This document shows positions 26,193 to 35,905 of a stretch of DNA of 64,000 nt, piece after piece. The stretch comes from Corynespora cassiicola (lineage: Eukaryota > Ascomycota > Dothideomycetes > Pleosporales > Corynesporascaceae), in NCBI GenBank assembly GCA_022059125.1, contig JAEUWY010000005.1, positions 3,782,001-3,846,000 on the forward strand, read 5' to 3'. The position numbers were made by a program, and so were the translations under genes. The first letter of the stretch is position 1. Every line of letters begins with the position of its first letter. The notes beneath the pieces were generated by a model. The model was not told where the DNA came from and searched no databases. It worked only from the letters and a program-made list of their open reading frames with translations.

Positions 26193-26940
26193 CTATAGAG
26201 AACTTTTACTACTTTAATTTAAATACTTTATAAAATATCAAGCGTTTTTTATATATAAGTATTTTTTTTTATTAAAGTTAAAATTTAATTAAATTAAGCA
26301 CACGTGTATTATCTAAAAAAGTACTATTTTTTTATTAATTTTTCGTATATTTATAAAACTAATACTTTGAATTAAACTGCAAAAAAAACTTAGTATATTT
26401 ATTATTTTAGTTACTTTCTATATAATTTTTTTTTATATATATTTTTTACGTTAGTTTAGTATTAACTGTTAGTTTAAAATACTTATAAGTTATTTTAAAA
26501 TATATTTTACTTTACGTTATTTAAATAGATTTACTTATATTAATACAGATTTATTTTTTTATAAGATAAATTAGCTAAAATTTATATAAAGCAAAAACTA
26601 AAATATAGATACTAAGTAATTAATATATTTTTTTTAAAAGTTTTATCTAGCTTTTTATATGTTTTTTTTATTATATTATTTTTTATTAAAATAGCTATAT
26701 TCTCTATATATTCTATTAATACAATATCTACTTTTTAGTTATACTTATTTATAAAGTTAGCGTTATAAAAAAATAAAACAGAAAAAACAGTAGTAATTTT
26801 TAAATTATTCTATAATTTTAAGTATATAAAATAGCTTATAACGTTTACGTAACTAGTATAGTTATAGTATATTTACTTTTAGTATATAAAATCTACTATT
26901 CTACGCACTTTAGATAAAATTTAGTTTATAAAGAATATAA
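26193..26940. other. RIP-degraded AT-rich DNA, unidentified
   Basis: The region has no open frame and no recognised repeat edge. It may be the outer part of repeat C (10597-11336), split by the nested elements, but no direct alignment proves this. Composition returns to normal near 26940. Confidence 0.4.
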
Positions 26941-27683
26941 GTACAGAGCCTTATTTATCTATAGCAAGAAACTAAGTCCTTATTCTTCTTCCCCACACCC
27001 ATACCTTAGACATTGTATAAGATAATAATACCTTGCCTCAATACAAAAATCAGAGTGCCCCGCTTCGTCTTATGTCGGCCACCGCGACATATGCGCCATT
27101 ATCGTTGGGTCCACAGTCGTTTCGCATGTCAATATGCCAAGGCCGAGCAATATAGAGTTTGCTATGGACCTCTTTATTCAGACATATATCAAGAGCAACG
27201 ACATCCAAGCTAGATGGAGGTATAAAGGCTGTCTTATTGAGGCTAGGGATGGATAAACTAGCTGCAAACTCTAATCATCACGTGATTCCTGCCTGCGTCG
27301 GCCAACAGTTGACAAGTTGGAGTGAGGACAACAAGGGCATGATACATGACAAAACCATATAATAGTTTAAGCCCGGAAAGATAACAAAACGTGTACTTAT
27401 ACCAAACTAGACCCTCTGCTGTGCTCAACGAATGGACGGACGAGAGTTCAGGTCAAACTCTGCTTCCTAAAATACGAAAAAAATCCACAAACTCCCAAAA
27501 TCGGCCGCAGGCTTTCTGGTGAATACAGAAGCTCGCTCGCTAGTTACTGAGTAAGGCTAGCACGTCTGATGTCTGTCGAAATTACATAGAAGAATCTAAG
27601 TCATATTAGAGATAATTAAAGTCAAAGGATTGTAGACAGAAGCTTACAGTCTAGTAACTTTTTAGCGAAAATGTATAGAAACG
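26941..27683. other. Intergenic, no recognisable gene
   Basis: Composition is balanced. Short reading frames on both strands lack motifs or splice continuations. Confidence 0.45.
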
Positions 27684-27968
27684 CTACTTCGGGCAACCGA
27701 TACCCCATCCAGTCGTCAGGTCACAGCAGTCAGCCCCGCATATAGCCACAACGTTAGGCGGGCATAAGTTTCCGTCAGCGAAGCGGATTTCTCCACCAGT
27801 TCTAGTGCCGGGAACTATAGTAGTCCATCCGTCCTAGCAAGTGCGCGCTGCTCTGTCACAGAAGCAGCAGTTATTATTAGTCCACTTTACTGTGCAAGCA
27901 GCGGAAGTAGTGGTGGCGAAGATGCCAATAGTGGCAACGGCCATAGAGATGATGGCATGAGAATGCAT
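27684..27968 (-). pseudogene. Small cysteine-rich secreted protein with one internal stop
   Basis: From an ATG at 27968 the frame encodes a signal peptide (MHSHAI, then a hydrophobic stretch ending near TTTSAA). It continues as a cysteine-rich mature part with CC pairs (NNNCCFC and later GADCCD) and ends at a TAG at 27684-27686, for about 94 codons. One TAG at 27834-27836 interrupts it. The frame before and after this stop is continuous in character, with ten cysteines in all. A single C-to-T from CAG would explain the stop. A TATA box lies about 135 bp upstream. The protein would be secreted; small cysteine-rich proteins near AT-rich blocks are often effectors in plant-associated fungi, but that role is inference. 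No family is recognised. Confidence 0.65.
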
Positions 27969-28097
27969 GTTAGCGAGGCTGACGAGGCAGAAATGAGGCT
28001 TAGAGGGTCTTTTTAAGCGAGAGTGAGAACCAAACAAATGTGATTGCGGTTGTAGCTGGGAATGATGAGGAAAGATTTCGACGGGAGAAGTGCACGT

Positions 28098-28106
28098 CTT
28101 TATATA
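28098..28106 (-). promoter_or_regulatory. TATA box of the cysteine-rich secreted-protein gene
   Basis: TATATAAAG on the reverse strand, about 130 bp upstream of the ATG at 27968, is followed by a pyrimidine-rich leader typical of fungal promoters. Confidence 0.45.
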
Positions 28107-28470
28107 CAGTAGATAATCCTAGTGTGACTAGGCTGCCTTGCAAACGACAACAAAGCGACCAAGACACTACATGAAGAGAAGACACTACTCAAGGAATTGG
28201 GAAACGTGCATTCCTTGAAGCCTAGGCACGTTTACTATTGTGGACACTAGTGAAAGTAGAGCTGCTGGCCCATACAGTAACTAGTTCTCAGCGGACCTGT
28301 AATACGGGCGGATCGCCATTCTGTAGACGACTAGCAGGACTGTCTTTAGTACGTGATACAAGTCTGGTAGAGTTTTCAGTATGGAGCCTTTTAATTCCCT
28401 GTGCAAATAGGGATTGCACAGGCTAGAGTCTACGCTCACTGGTAGCCACAGCAAAGCATTACATCGACGT

Positions 28471-28646
28471 TGAATTCCAAACGCCAATGCCCCCTCTAAG
28501 TAGGTCCCATGGGGACTTGGCAGTGGCATTGATACCAAGTGAGCATACGGCTTGGCGCGTAGGCGTTCGGAGCTTTCTCGGTCTCAATGACACTGCCAAG
28601 TCCCTTATCGGATCTACTAAGGGGGAGTGTTGGCGTTTGGGATTCC
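28471..28646. repeat. Fold-back (MITE-like) element of about 176 bp
   Basis: The left arm (28471-28540) starts GAATTCCAAACGCCAA and contains GGGACTTGGCAGTG. Its reverse complement with scattered changes forms the right arm (28575-28646), ending TTGGCGTTTGGGATTCC. About 35 bp separate the arms. There is no coding capacity. Its right end lies 10 bp from another MITE-like copy. Confidence 0.65.
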
Positions 28647-28655
28647 ATAGGCAGA

Positions 28656-28795
28656 TGTCGCACGCCAGGATAGACTGCACTACTAAGCTTACCGTGCGGT
28701 TCCTGTTCAGATAGCCAGGCTAGGGTGCAACCAAGAACAATACACCAAGTTTTCACAATATAAGACCACTCACCCAAGCACTCAAAAGTGCGACA
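28656..28795 (+). repeat. MITE-like repeat, copy A
   Basis: This 140-bp copy is bounded by the inverted termini TGTCGCAC and GTGCGACA and flanked by the direct repeat GCAGA on both sides (28651-28655 and 28796-28800). Two relatives are at 30074-30213 (inverted) and 31794-31926. It is non-coding, so it probably moved with help from another element. Confidence 0.7.
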
Positions 28796-28812
28796 GCAGA
28801 TGTGACACTAGT

Positions 28813-28920
28813 GTTGGCGACTCATGTATGTGTGCATTGAGGTGAGTCTATGTTTGTGTTACATGAACGTGTGATCTGAGCTTTGGAGTGGTCGGATGCT
28901 TTGGTCATGCCTGCACAACG
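28813..28920 (+). repeat. Dispersed repeat next to MITE copy A (partner 30222-30325)
   Basis: ACTCATGTATG, ATGAACGTG and GTCGGATGCTTTGGTCATG blocks recur in the same order at 30222-30325, again directly beside a MITE-like copy. Divergence is considerable. Confidence 0.45.
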
Positions 28921-29171
28921 GCCATTTCATGTAGTTTTAGGCTTGCACGTATCATTGCAATCATCACAACTGAACCTCTCAAGGATAGTAGGCATTGCGT
29001 CATCGCCAAATGTCTTTCTCTTATGAACAGCGCTACCAAGTAAGGCTCCCACAAACGAGTATCCTGGTATTGATAGGCCTGGGCTACCAAGCCGGACGCC
29101 TGAACTGTTTTCCAGTCCTTTTTTTGCGGTAGCCAGTATGCGGTGAAGTACAACAATCTGCTCTTGAAAGT

Positions 29172-29231
29172 AGGCGGGGCAGTGTTCCCTTATATAATGC
29201 TAGTTTACATCTGAAACAGGGATAATTCTCA
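29172..29231 (+). repeat. Direct repeat with TATA motif (partner 30751-30811)
   Basis: The 60 bp contain GCGGGGCAGTGTTCCCTTAT, TATAATGC and ACATCTGAAACAGGG, nearly identical to 30751-30811. A TATATA in the centre could be a shared promoter of lost genes or part of a repeat. Confidence 0.55.
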
Positions 29232-29326
29232 CGCGATACCTTTATGCCTTTAGGATGCTTTCGAGCTCAAGGGTACCCTATGGCATCAACAAATGTGAAG
29301 CTGAAATATCTGTCAAAGCCTTGGCT

Positions 29327-29665
29327 TTACTTTCGCTTCTGGGACCTGTTCAGCGCGTTTGCGAGCCTGATGGCATCGGATGATGTTAAAACGCCTGCCC
29401 TCGCAACGCCACTACCAGGATCTTGGTACTCCTGTCGCTTTCGAGGGAAGCTGAGGAAGTCATCGACAGGGACTCCATCTGGCATGAGACTGGTTCCTTT
29501 TGCAGCCCCTTTGGGGGCATTGCCAATCTGTGGCGCACGGCCACGCTGGAACTCAACACCAGGCTGCTGCTTCTGAGGAATCTCTAGACTGGATCTAGAA
29601 CCAATCGGAGCGGAGATCGTGCTAGCTGCGAAAGTGACGATGGAAACAGCAATAGAGATGCGCAT
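29327..29665 (-). CDS. Small secreted protein, 112 aa
   Basis: The ATG has A at -3 (CTCAAAATGCG) and opens a clear signal peptide: MRIS followed by a hydrophobic core and a cleavage-like STISA/P at about residue 18-19. The mature part of about 93 residues has no cysteines, is rich in Pro, Gly and Lys/Arg, and carries dibasic sites (PRKRQ, and SQKRK at the C terminus) that a Kex2-type protease could cut. It therefore looks secreted and possibly processed. No known family is recognised, and no TATA box stands out upstream. It is the only one of the three small secreted-protein genes of this island without a disabling change. Confidence 0.5.
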   Translation of the reverse strand: MRISIAVSIVTFAASTISAPIGSRSSLEIPQKQQPGVEFQRGRAPQIGNAPKGAAKGTSLMPDGVPVDDFLSFPRKRQEYQDPGSGVARAGVLTSSDAIRLANALNRSQKRK

Positions 29666-30073
29666 TTTGAGTTTCTTCGAAATACGGATTGAGAGCTGGA
29701 TTGGAGTAAACTGTTCGGGGCCGAAAAAAGCTCCAGCCAGTAGAAAAAGGTGGACGCGGCGGATGCAGTCGATGCACGAACTGGACTTGCAGATGAGAGG
29801 AGCTGGTGCAGCATAGACGAAAAGAGAGTGAGCAATGCTTTGAGATTGTTTTCAAAAACGACAAATACGCCGTGTTTTATGTCAGCTCTTGTGCTCTATA
29901 GGAGTCCGTCCGCCAAGCGTTATCGCCTTTTCGTCGGGCTTGCCATCTGGCTGTGAAGCAAACGCATACGCTCGGCAAATTGATCTCCTTCGCTGCCAAG
30001 ACAGGCCGCATGATGGTAGAAATTGTTCCTGAAAAGGCGTTTGAGGAGTGCAGGCACAAATGCAAGCACGAGA

Positions 30074-30213
30074 TGTCGCAATCTTGGGTGCTTGGGTGAG
30101 TGGTCTCATGTTGTGAAAAGTTCGTGCATTCTTCTTGAATGCAGCCTAGCCTGGCTGTCTGAACCGAAACCGCACGGCAAGCTTGTCAATGCAGATCATC
30201 CTGGCATTCGACG
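30074..30213 (-). repeat. MITE-like repeat, copy B (inverted)
   Basis: The reverse complement aligns with copy A over all 140 bp, including the CAAGCTTGCCGTGCGGTTT-type core and the AGACCACTCACCCAAGCAC block. The termini are degraded (TGTCGCAA...CGACG) and no flanking duplication is visible. Confidence 0.65.
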
Positions 30214-30221
30214 GTACTCAT

Positions 30222-30325
30222 GTATGAAACCATTTTGATGTGATGTGACATGTGTGCGTATGTATGTTGCATGAAAATGCGATCCGAAGTAACTAGTCGG
30301 ATGCTTTAGTCATGTCTGCATAGCA
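30222..30325 (+). repeat. Dispersed repeat next to MITE copy B
   Basis: Shares ACTCATGTATG, GCATGAAAATGCGATC and AGTCGGATGCTTTAGTCATG with 28813-28920, in the same order. Confidence 0.45.
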
Positions 30326-30750
30326 GTTATGTGATAACATCCATAGCAAACAAAATACGGTCGCGGACAGGACCTAGACAGGAATGGGTCGGCCGTCATT
30401 TCTACCGCCAGCGGCACGTTAATCATCTGCTACATGGCTTGCGAGTCTTGTTCTTTCAAGTACAGCAACTCTCTCCCCGCCCCGTAGATCCTTGGCTCTC
30501 TCAAGCCATTGAGCTCATTCAGGTGGCCGTACCACCTGTCTCTGACCATGTCTCTTCCTGGGGAGGAACCGATGGCCGGAAGAAACTGCATTCTGAAAAA
30601 AAAAAGGATCTCATCTCGTTTGTTTATTGGCCAGATCGGGTTCTGTCATGTGATTTCACATAATTCGGGCGGACTGCAAGGATATGACGTATCAGAATGT
30701 GTTGCGGTGGCCAACATAAGGTGGAGTGGAGCACTCTGCTCTTTGTATTG

Positions 30751-30811
30751 GGGCGGGGTAGTGTTCCCTTATATAGTGCCAGACTACATCTGAAACAGGG
30801 GTAACTTTCCC
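30751..30811 (+). repeat. Direct repeat with TATA motif (partner 29172-29231)
   Basis: GGCGGGGTAGTGTTCCCTTA, TATAGTGCCAG and ACATCTGAAACAGGGGTAA match the partner with a few transitions. Confidence 0.55.
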
Positions 30812-31364
30812 GTGACAGAATGCGAAACAGATTACTAAAGGATCGATTTGTTTGATACAGAGAACAAACGATTGCTGGTCTTCATCCACTAGAAGGCTAG
30901 AAAGCATTCATAGTCTTTTATTCTCAAGACACTTCTCTAGAAAGTTTGGTACCGTATTAAAGTGCTAAGAAAAAAATAAGTGGAGGTTGTGCTGCCTGGC
31001 AAGTCTTCGGGAGAAAGCGCGCATATCGCAGGAGCTGGGATATTGACCATTAGATGGGTGATATCGAGAGGAAGCTCGGTAGCTTTTAATCGCCATTCGG
31101 AGACGCTTTAGAAGCGTTAAAGGCCGATTACTGATCCAATGCTATGGTGTTACGCTATGGACCCATATCGCCTAGCTGAATCTACACGACTCCGGCTACG
31201 TTGAAGAACGGGTGTAGTATGTTTTCTGCCGCATATCATCTCCAAAAAAGTTCAAGTATCCATCCAGTAGGCCGAGAAAGTGTCAACGGTTCTTTAGGGA
31301 CCGCCGCGCCCCGCATTGCTGCTCAGGCTACCGCCATCGCCCTGGCCTGACTCGATTCCCCAGT
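30812..31364. other. No recognisable gene
   Basis: Balanced composition with no motif-bearing frame. The missing N-terminal part of the O-methyltransferase gene that follows was looked for here and not found. Confidence 0.4.
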
Positions 31365-31706
31365 AAGGTCTGCATCATCAAGCTCATCATGCACGACTGG
31401 CCCGACGCAGAATCCATCAAGATTCTGCGAAACTTGCGGCCTGCATTGAAATCCGGCGCGCGCGTCATTGTCATCGAGTATGTCGGCGACACGAGTGCGT
31501 CTGAGGGGCCGACAGTGCCGCGCAGCGTGCAGCAGTACGGTACCGCGACAGACCTGCGCATTATGGCGGTGTTTAATGCCAAAGAGAGGAATGTGGAGTC
31601 GTACAAAAATATCTTTGAGCAAGCCGATGAGAGGTTTGAGATTGAGAAGGTGAAGCACGATCCTGTTCTCTTCTTTGCAACCATTGAGGCCGTGTGGAGG
31701 CGTTAG
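31365..31706 (+). pseudogene. O-methyltransferase, C-terminal fragment
   Basis: About 113 codons match the end of fungal/plant COMT-like, S-adenosylmethionine-dependent O-methyltransferases (methyltransferase_2 family). The catalytic-base region is IMHDWPDAESIKILRNLRPA, followed by the GARVIVIEYV strand and a C-terminal VLFFATIEAVWRR. The histidine of HDW is the usual catalytic base. CCCCAG just upstream could be a splice acceptor, so this may be the last exon of a gene whose earlier part (normally about 280 more residues, including the SAM-binding fold) is gone. It probably once methylated a secondary metabolite. MITE-like copy C starts 88 bp downstream. Confidence 0.75.
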
Positions 31707-31793
31707 GCGGGCAGCGACGTAGCCATAGTGATCTGTGGAAGAGCAAAAAGGCCGCAACCTTACTGCTCTTTTGTCATTCAGGTTTATTTATGG

Positions 31794-31926
31794 TGTCGCA
31801 CGCTAGGATGATTTGCATTGTAGAGCTTGCTGTGTGGTTCCTGTGGATAGCCAGAGTCGGCCTAGGACAATGCACCAACTTTTCGCAACATGAGACCTCT
31901 TGCCGAAGCGCCCAAAAAGTGCGACA
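31794..31926 (+). repeat. MITE-like repeat, copy C
   Basis: This 133-bp copy has the best-kept ends: TGGTGTCGCAC and its exact reverse complement GTGCGACACCA. The interior aligns with copies A and B. No target duplication is evident. Confidence 0.68.
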
Positions 31927-32112
31927 CCAATCTATCGGTACAGATGCCGACCTATGTGGGGGATTCAATCTTGGTTGACCGACTTCACTTACCTTGGTCT
32001 TTGCACAGCACGAACTCGGACTTAGCCACCTACGGAGAGCATACACCTCAGTTATGACGGCTGGTGTCGTTTGCAGAGAGCCTCGGCCATCGGATCGTCC
32101 GGCATGAGTGCC

Positions 32113-32201
32113 CCGGCAGTGAACCCAGCTCGGGAGTCGACCCAGCTCGGCAGTAAACCCAGCTCGGCGGTGAACCCAGCTCGGCGGTGAACCCAGCTCG
32201 G
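32113..32201 (+). repeat. 17-bp tandem repeat (minisatellite)
   Basis: The unit CCCAGCTCGGCGGTGAA is repeated four full times from 32124 with small variants, plus partial units on both sides. It also creates the repeated SWVHRRAGFTAEL-like pattern in reverse-strand frames, so long frames across it are not evidence of a gene. Confidence 0.85.
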
Positions 32202-32809
32202 ACCAGTTGCCCACGGACAGCCTATGCCGATACGGCAGCAAGGAAACCGGCAAGCGTCGCCTTGAAGCTTTGGTCGTTGAGCGGTCTGGACAGTCTCGTG
32301 GAGCACTCCCGTCAAGAAACGTTGTCTCCACAGCTGCTCCTGTGGCCGGGAACCAGACGCAGAACAAGCACATCATGCTTTGCCCGACAAACCCCGTGGT
32401 TCCAGATTGACTAGTCCAAGCCTATCTAGATACACGGCCGCTGAAATGGCGTTTGCATCGCGATGCTGGTCACGGCCACCGGTGCAATACCCGGTGTAAT
32501 GCCTCGCCGTGCGCACCGTATGCTCTAGTCTTGGAAGGACACACGTCAAACCCCACGCAGACCTGGTGCCAACACGGAGAAGTACGCCAGCTGAAGTGGC
32601 CCTCGTAGATTCGTAGAGGCCTTGGTCTCGCTTGCTTCCTATCCAGACTCTTGCATGACAACACGCAGAGACGGTTGGCGTGATTCACAAGTGTCTGCAT
32701 TTCAACTCGCTCAAAGACTGGAAGCAATGTTTTTTCGGTATCTGATTGAATTCCAACGCAAATGCAGAACCGTCCTAGTCTAGGTATCATGAACCGAGAA
32801 GCTAGAGGC

Positions 32810-34597
32810 TCAAACAAAAAGGACACCAGCTTTGGGGTCAATGTCGATACAGTTGGTTCGACGAACCTCGATTTCGATCGTGGGATCCGTGTTCCAATTA
32901 ACGCCCCAGCTCACCGTCTGTGGCTTTGCGCCCGGAAGCAGCCTCCATTCGTACTGAAGAAAAATAAAGACCATTACAATTTTGACCTCGTTGGCTGCGA
33001 AGAAACGACCTGGACATGCGTGGCTCCCGTGCCCAAAGCCCAGGTGTTCTGAAGATGTCGTAACTAACTGGGCGGAGAGTTCCTTCCCTGGCTGTTCTCG
33101 CATCCGAAAAAAGCGATACCCATCCCAAACCTCAGGGTCTCTGTAGACAGCGGGATCGCGCATCGCATGCGTTGATACTGAGATGATATGGTCTCTCGGA
33201 ACAAAAGTCCCGTCAGGTAGTGTGAAGTCTTCAGCAGAAGCGCGGAGCATTGAAGCTAGACATGAAACTATAAGCAGGAAACAGATTCCAATAGCACCAA
33301 TTGCTTACCTAGCTGGATGGGCTTCAGTCTTTGGGTTTCTTTCAGAGCGCTATCAAGCAGCTTCATTTTGAACAAGGCCGCCTTTGTCCACCCTTCTGTC
33401 CCGAGGACGCTGAGAATTTCTTCCTTTAGAGGCGTAATGATCTCGGGGTTCCGTGCTACATCAACCATGAATTGGCTGATGAGATCGGTGGTGCTGTGGA
33501 TGGCAACTAGCGACAAGAATAACTGCATCGCCACCGGATCATACGAAGCACTGGCATTGCGCTCGAACCACTCCAGAGAATCGTTGAACTCCAGCGCTCC
33601 GCCTTCTGCCTTGGCTTCTGCCTTAAGCTTCTGACGTTGCTGTAGCAGCGGTTCGATGATTCTGCGGGCATCGTTGACTTGCTTTCTCAAACTGCGACCA
33701 TATGGAGCAAAGTGCGACACCAGAGGACGCAAAAACTTGGGCCACTGACGAAGTTTGTCCGCTGCCATGAAGCTGTCCGAAGAATACTCTGACGATATTT
33801 TAAGCCATTCCTTGTTTCGGCACAGCTCCTCGCCCATGAATACGCGGGTGGAGAGGCGAGCAACAAGAGGCAACAGCGTGCCTCGAAGGGGGATCTTGCG
33901 CCAGCCTGTCAAAATTTTCAGTACCATTTCGATTGCAATCAATGACAAGGAGCTTTCGCACTTTTTTCCGTACCGAAGTACTCGGGAAATGCGAGCAGCG
34001 CCTCTTCAGCAAGCGGCCAAGTAACTTTGTCTATTCAAAATCAGCAGCTGTAACATCTTAATCAGACAGGCTGCATACTCAGCAACTTTGAGAGGTCTTT
34101 GTTCAAGACAGTCTTGATGAGCTTTCCCTCATGCTTTGCTCCTTCGCCGAATGCTTCGAACCCCGCAATATGGGGATGAAAGGGCTTTCCATCAATCAAC
34201 ACCCTTTTCTCAGGTCAAACCATCCTAATTCACTTACCGGGTTGTTTGCTCTTACGAAACTCAACTTTGGATCGCTTCTTATGGCTTCCGCGAGTTCGGG
34301 GGCAATGACAGTCATTTCACCAATGTCGCTAAGTAGCCGGATTGGCCTTCCGGGGTTCTCCGCAAACCATGCGTCCAGAACCTCCCGCATATTGAACAGT
34401 ACCTCTCGTATCGCTCTGGAAGAGGAGATCTCAGTCCATTTCTTGGGATTGAATAGGGAGGCACTTGGCCTCTTTGCCAGAACCCGAGCAATAGACCATC
34501 CAAAGGATATCAGACCCAGTATGAATAGCGTTGCCCAGCCAGAATTGGCTTGTGTCAGAAATGGATCCAAGTTTGCTGTAGAGTTTGTTTGGCCCAT
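32810..34597 (-). pseudogene. Cytochrome P450 monooxygenase with a one-base frameshift
   Basis: Four exons fit: 34238-34597, 34079-34184, 33309-34030 and 32810-33255, with GT-AG introns of 53, 48 and 53 nt. Together they give about 544 residues, usual for fungal P450s. Seen in order: N-terminal membrane anchor (WATLFILGLISFGW), I-helix AIHSTTDL, K-helix ETQR (ExxR), and heme-binding FGHGSHACPGR with the axial cysteine. The exon lengths sum to one base short of a whole number of codons. The frame jumps inside an A6 run at 33962-33967, just after the EYFGTEK region. Either the gene is broken or this is a homopolymer sequencing error. The enzyme would sit in the ER membrane and hydroxylate a small molecule. 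The C-terminal half resembles fungal P450s of the ent-kaurene-oxidase-like group, but the substrate is unknown. Confidence 0.85.
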
Positions 34598-34632
34598 TGG
34601 AAAGAGAGTGGGGAGGCGAAATATCGATGATA

Positions 34633-34680
34633 CTGGGTGCAGAGTGAGAGAGAGGAGGGAAGAGGGAAGAGGGAAGAGGG
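34633..34680 (+). repeat. Short purine-rich tandem repeat
   Basis: GGGAAGA is repeated three times within a GA-only stretch upstream of the P450 start, lying in its leader as a CT-rich tract. Confidence 0.5.
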
Positions 34681-34729
34681 AGCAAAGATAGAATGTGATA
34701 GTCACACAGCCTGAATCGAGCAGCCATCC

Positions 34730-34736
34730 TTTATAT
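34730..34736 (-). promoter_or_regulatory. TATA box of the P450 gene
   Basis: ATATAAA on the reverse strand lies about 135 bp upstream of the P450 ATG at 34597 and is followed by a long CT-rich leader, as is common in fungal promoters. Confidence 0.5.
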
Positions 34737-34933
34737 GCAGTCTTGACCCCTTTTTGTCTTACAAAATCGTACCCTACACCCTGCACGTACCCGCGGAATG
34801 CATGTACCCGCGGAATGCGCGGCACCCTCGCGTTTCTATAAAATCACCAAGTTACGCTTTTACATCGGTGAAAATTTACGGCTATTGCCAGTGATTAATG
34901 TCTAGTCTGCGAACAGATGAAAGGTAGGCTATT

Positions 34934-35036
34934 GGTATACTCAGTGTAAGCTCTTGGATAGGGAATCGATCATCTGTGTGACTCTACGCATGCCATTCGT
35001 TCTACAAGTCCTAATAGACGAACATATAGATCCTTT
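34934..35036 (-). repeat. Dispersed repeat, inverted copy of 55551-55648
   Basis: The reverse complement matches 55551-55648 at about 90 percent by eye: AAAGGATCTATATGTTCGTC at one end and CCAAGAGCTTACACTGAGTA at the other. On the reverse strand the frame (34970-35158) reads DLYVRLLGLVER... and both copies keep this frame up to the same TGA. This suggests a once-coding repeat of unknown type. Confidence 0.7.
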
Positions 35037-35870
35037 GGGCTGACAAAGTTTGTCGCGATCGTCATCGGGATAGCTCGCAAATGCAGAGGGCGTCGATTGA
35101 AAAGAACCGTGGAATGCCCGATGCGATCAGCCTTGTTTCGGAGCAGATTCGTCCGCATGGATTAGGCGCAACAGAGCCTTGATGCCAACTACCATCAGCC
35201 CACAGCCATGAGCCGTGTTGTAGTCTTATCGACAAGAAGTGGTCTCATCGTTGGTTTGAGCTCGGTATTTACATGCACACTGAACATATGCAATAGGCTC
35301 ATGGTACCGCTCAGGCGTGGGTAAGATAGATTTCTGAATACAGATCCCGGTTGTTGTTTTCGTCCGTTATCTGTCCGCAACTAGCCTCTCGAACGTGATG
35401 GGACTTGTCAGAACGGGCGTAGATGCGATGCGATAGACACTTCTTCCAAGAGATTCTTCTTTGCCTATAGACGAACAGGGGTCGCCATTCTCTTAAAAGT
35501 TCCCCCTCAAAAATGGATCTAGAAGAATCGCAAACGATGGGATATTCAAAGGTCGGCTTTCAAGCCTCGTTGCTAGTTTTTGGGCTTCCAGGTTGGGATA
35601 AATCACGCCAGCCCCTTAACCAGCCATTGTACGGACTTTTGCAAACGGCTACATCACGTACGTTAAGTCCGTTGCTAAAACAGCGGAAAGCGTAGAAATT
35701 GGTGGCAGAGCAGGGGTTGAAGGCCCGACGGCCGTACAAGACGAGTAGTGGAGAATAAACGACGGGACTTGGTTGGCCCGGACAGTGAATATAAAGAGCT
35801 CAACGATTCTCCTCGGAAAACAATGTTCACACTTGTCCCATCAAACTCATACGAAGACACAGCACCTACC
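35037..35870. other. No recognisable gene
   Basis: Several 60-codon frames exist but none shows a motif. The stretch beside the repeat at 34934 may hold more of the same decayed coding element. Confidence 0.35.
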
Positions 35871-35877
35871 TATATAA
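35871..35877 (+). promoter_or_regulatory. TATA box of the eight-cysteine peptide gene
   Basis: TATATAA sits 35 bp before the ATG at 35906, implying a very short leader if transcription starts about 30 bp downstream. Confidence 0.45.
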
Positions 35878-35905
35878 ACTGTTGCCAACCCAACTTTTCT
35901 CAAAA

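Noticed and set aside
28905..29156. 83-codon reverse frame
   Set aside because: No motif, partly in dispersed repeat sequence; cannot be supported as a gene.
29244..29576. 110-codon forward frame
   Set aside because: Overlaps the secreted-protein gene on the other strand, lacks a signal peptide or motif, and ends inside it.
31774..32376. 200-codon reverse frame
   Set aside because: It runs through a MITE-like copy and the 17-bp tandem repeat, has no domain or codon bias, and is best explained as chance.
34131..34691. 186-codon forward frame
   Set aside because: Opposite strand of the P450 first exons, which have clear motifs and splice sites.
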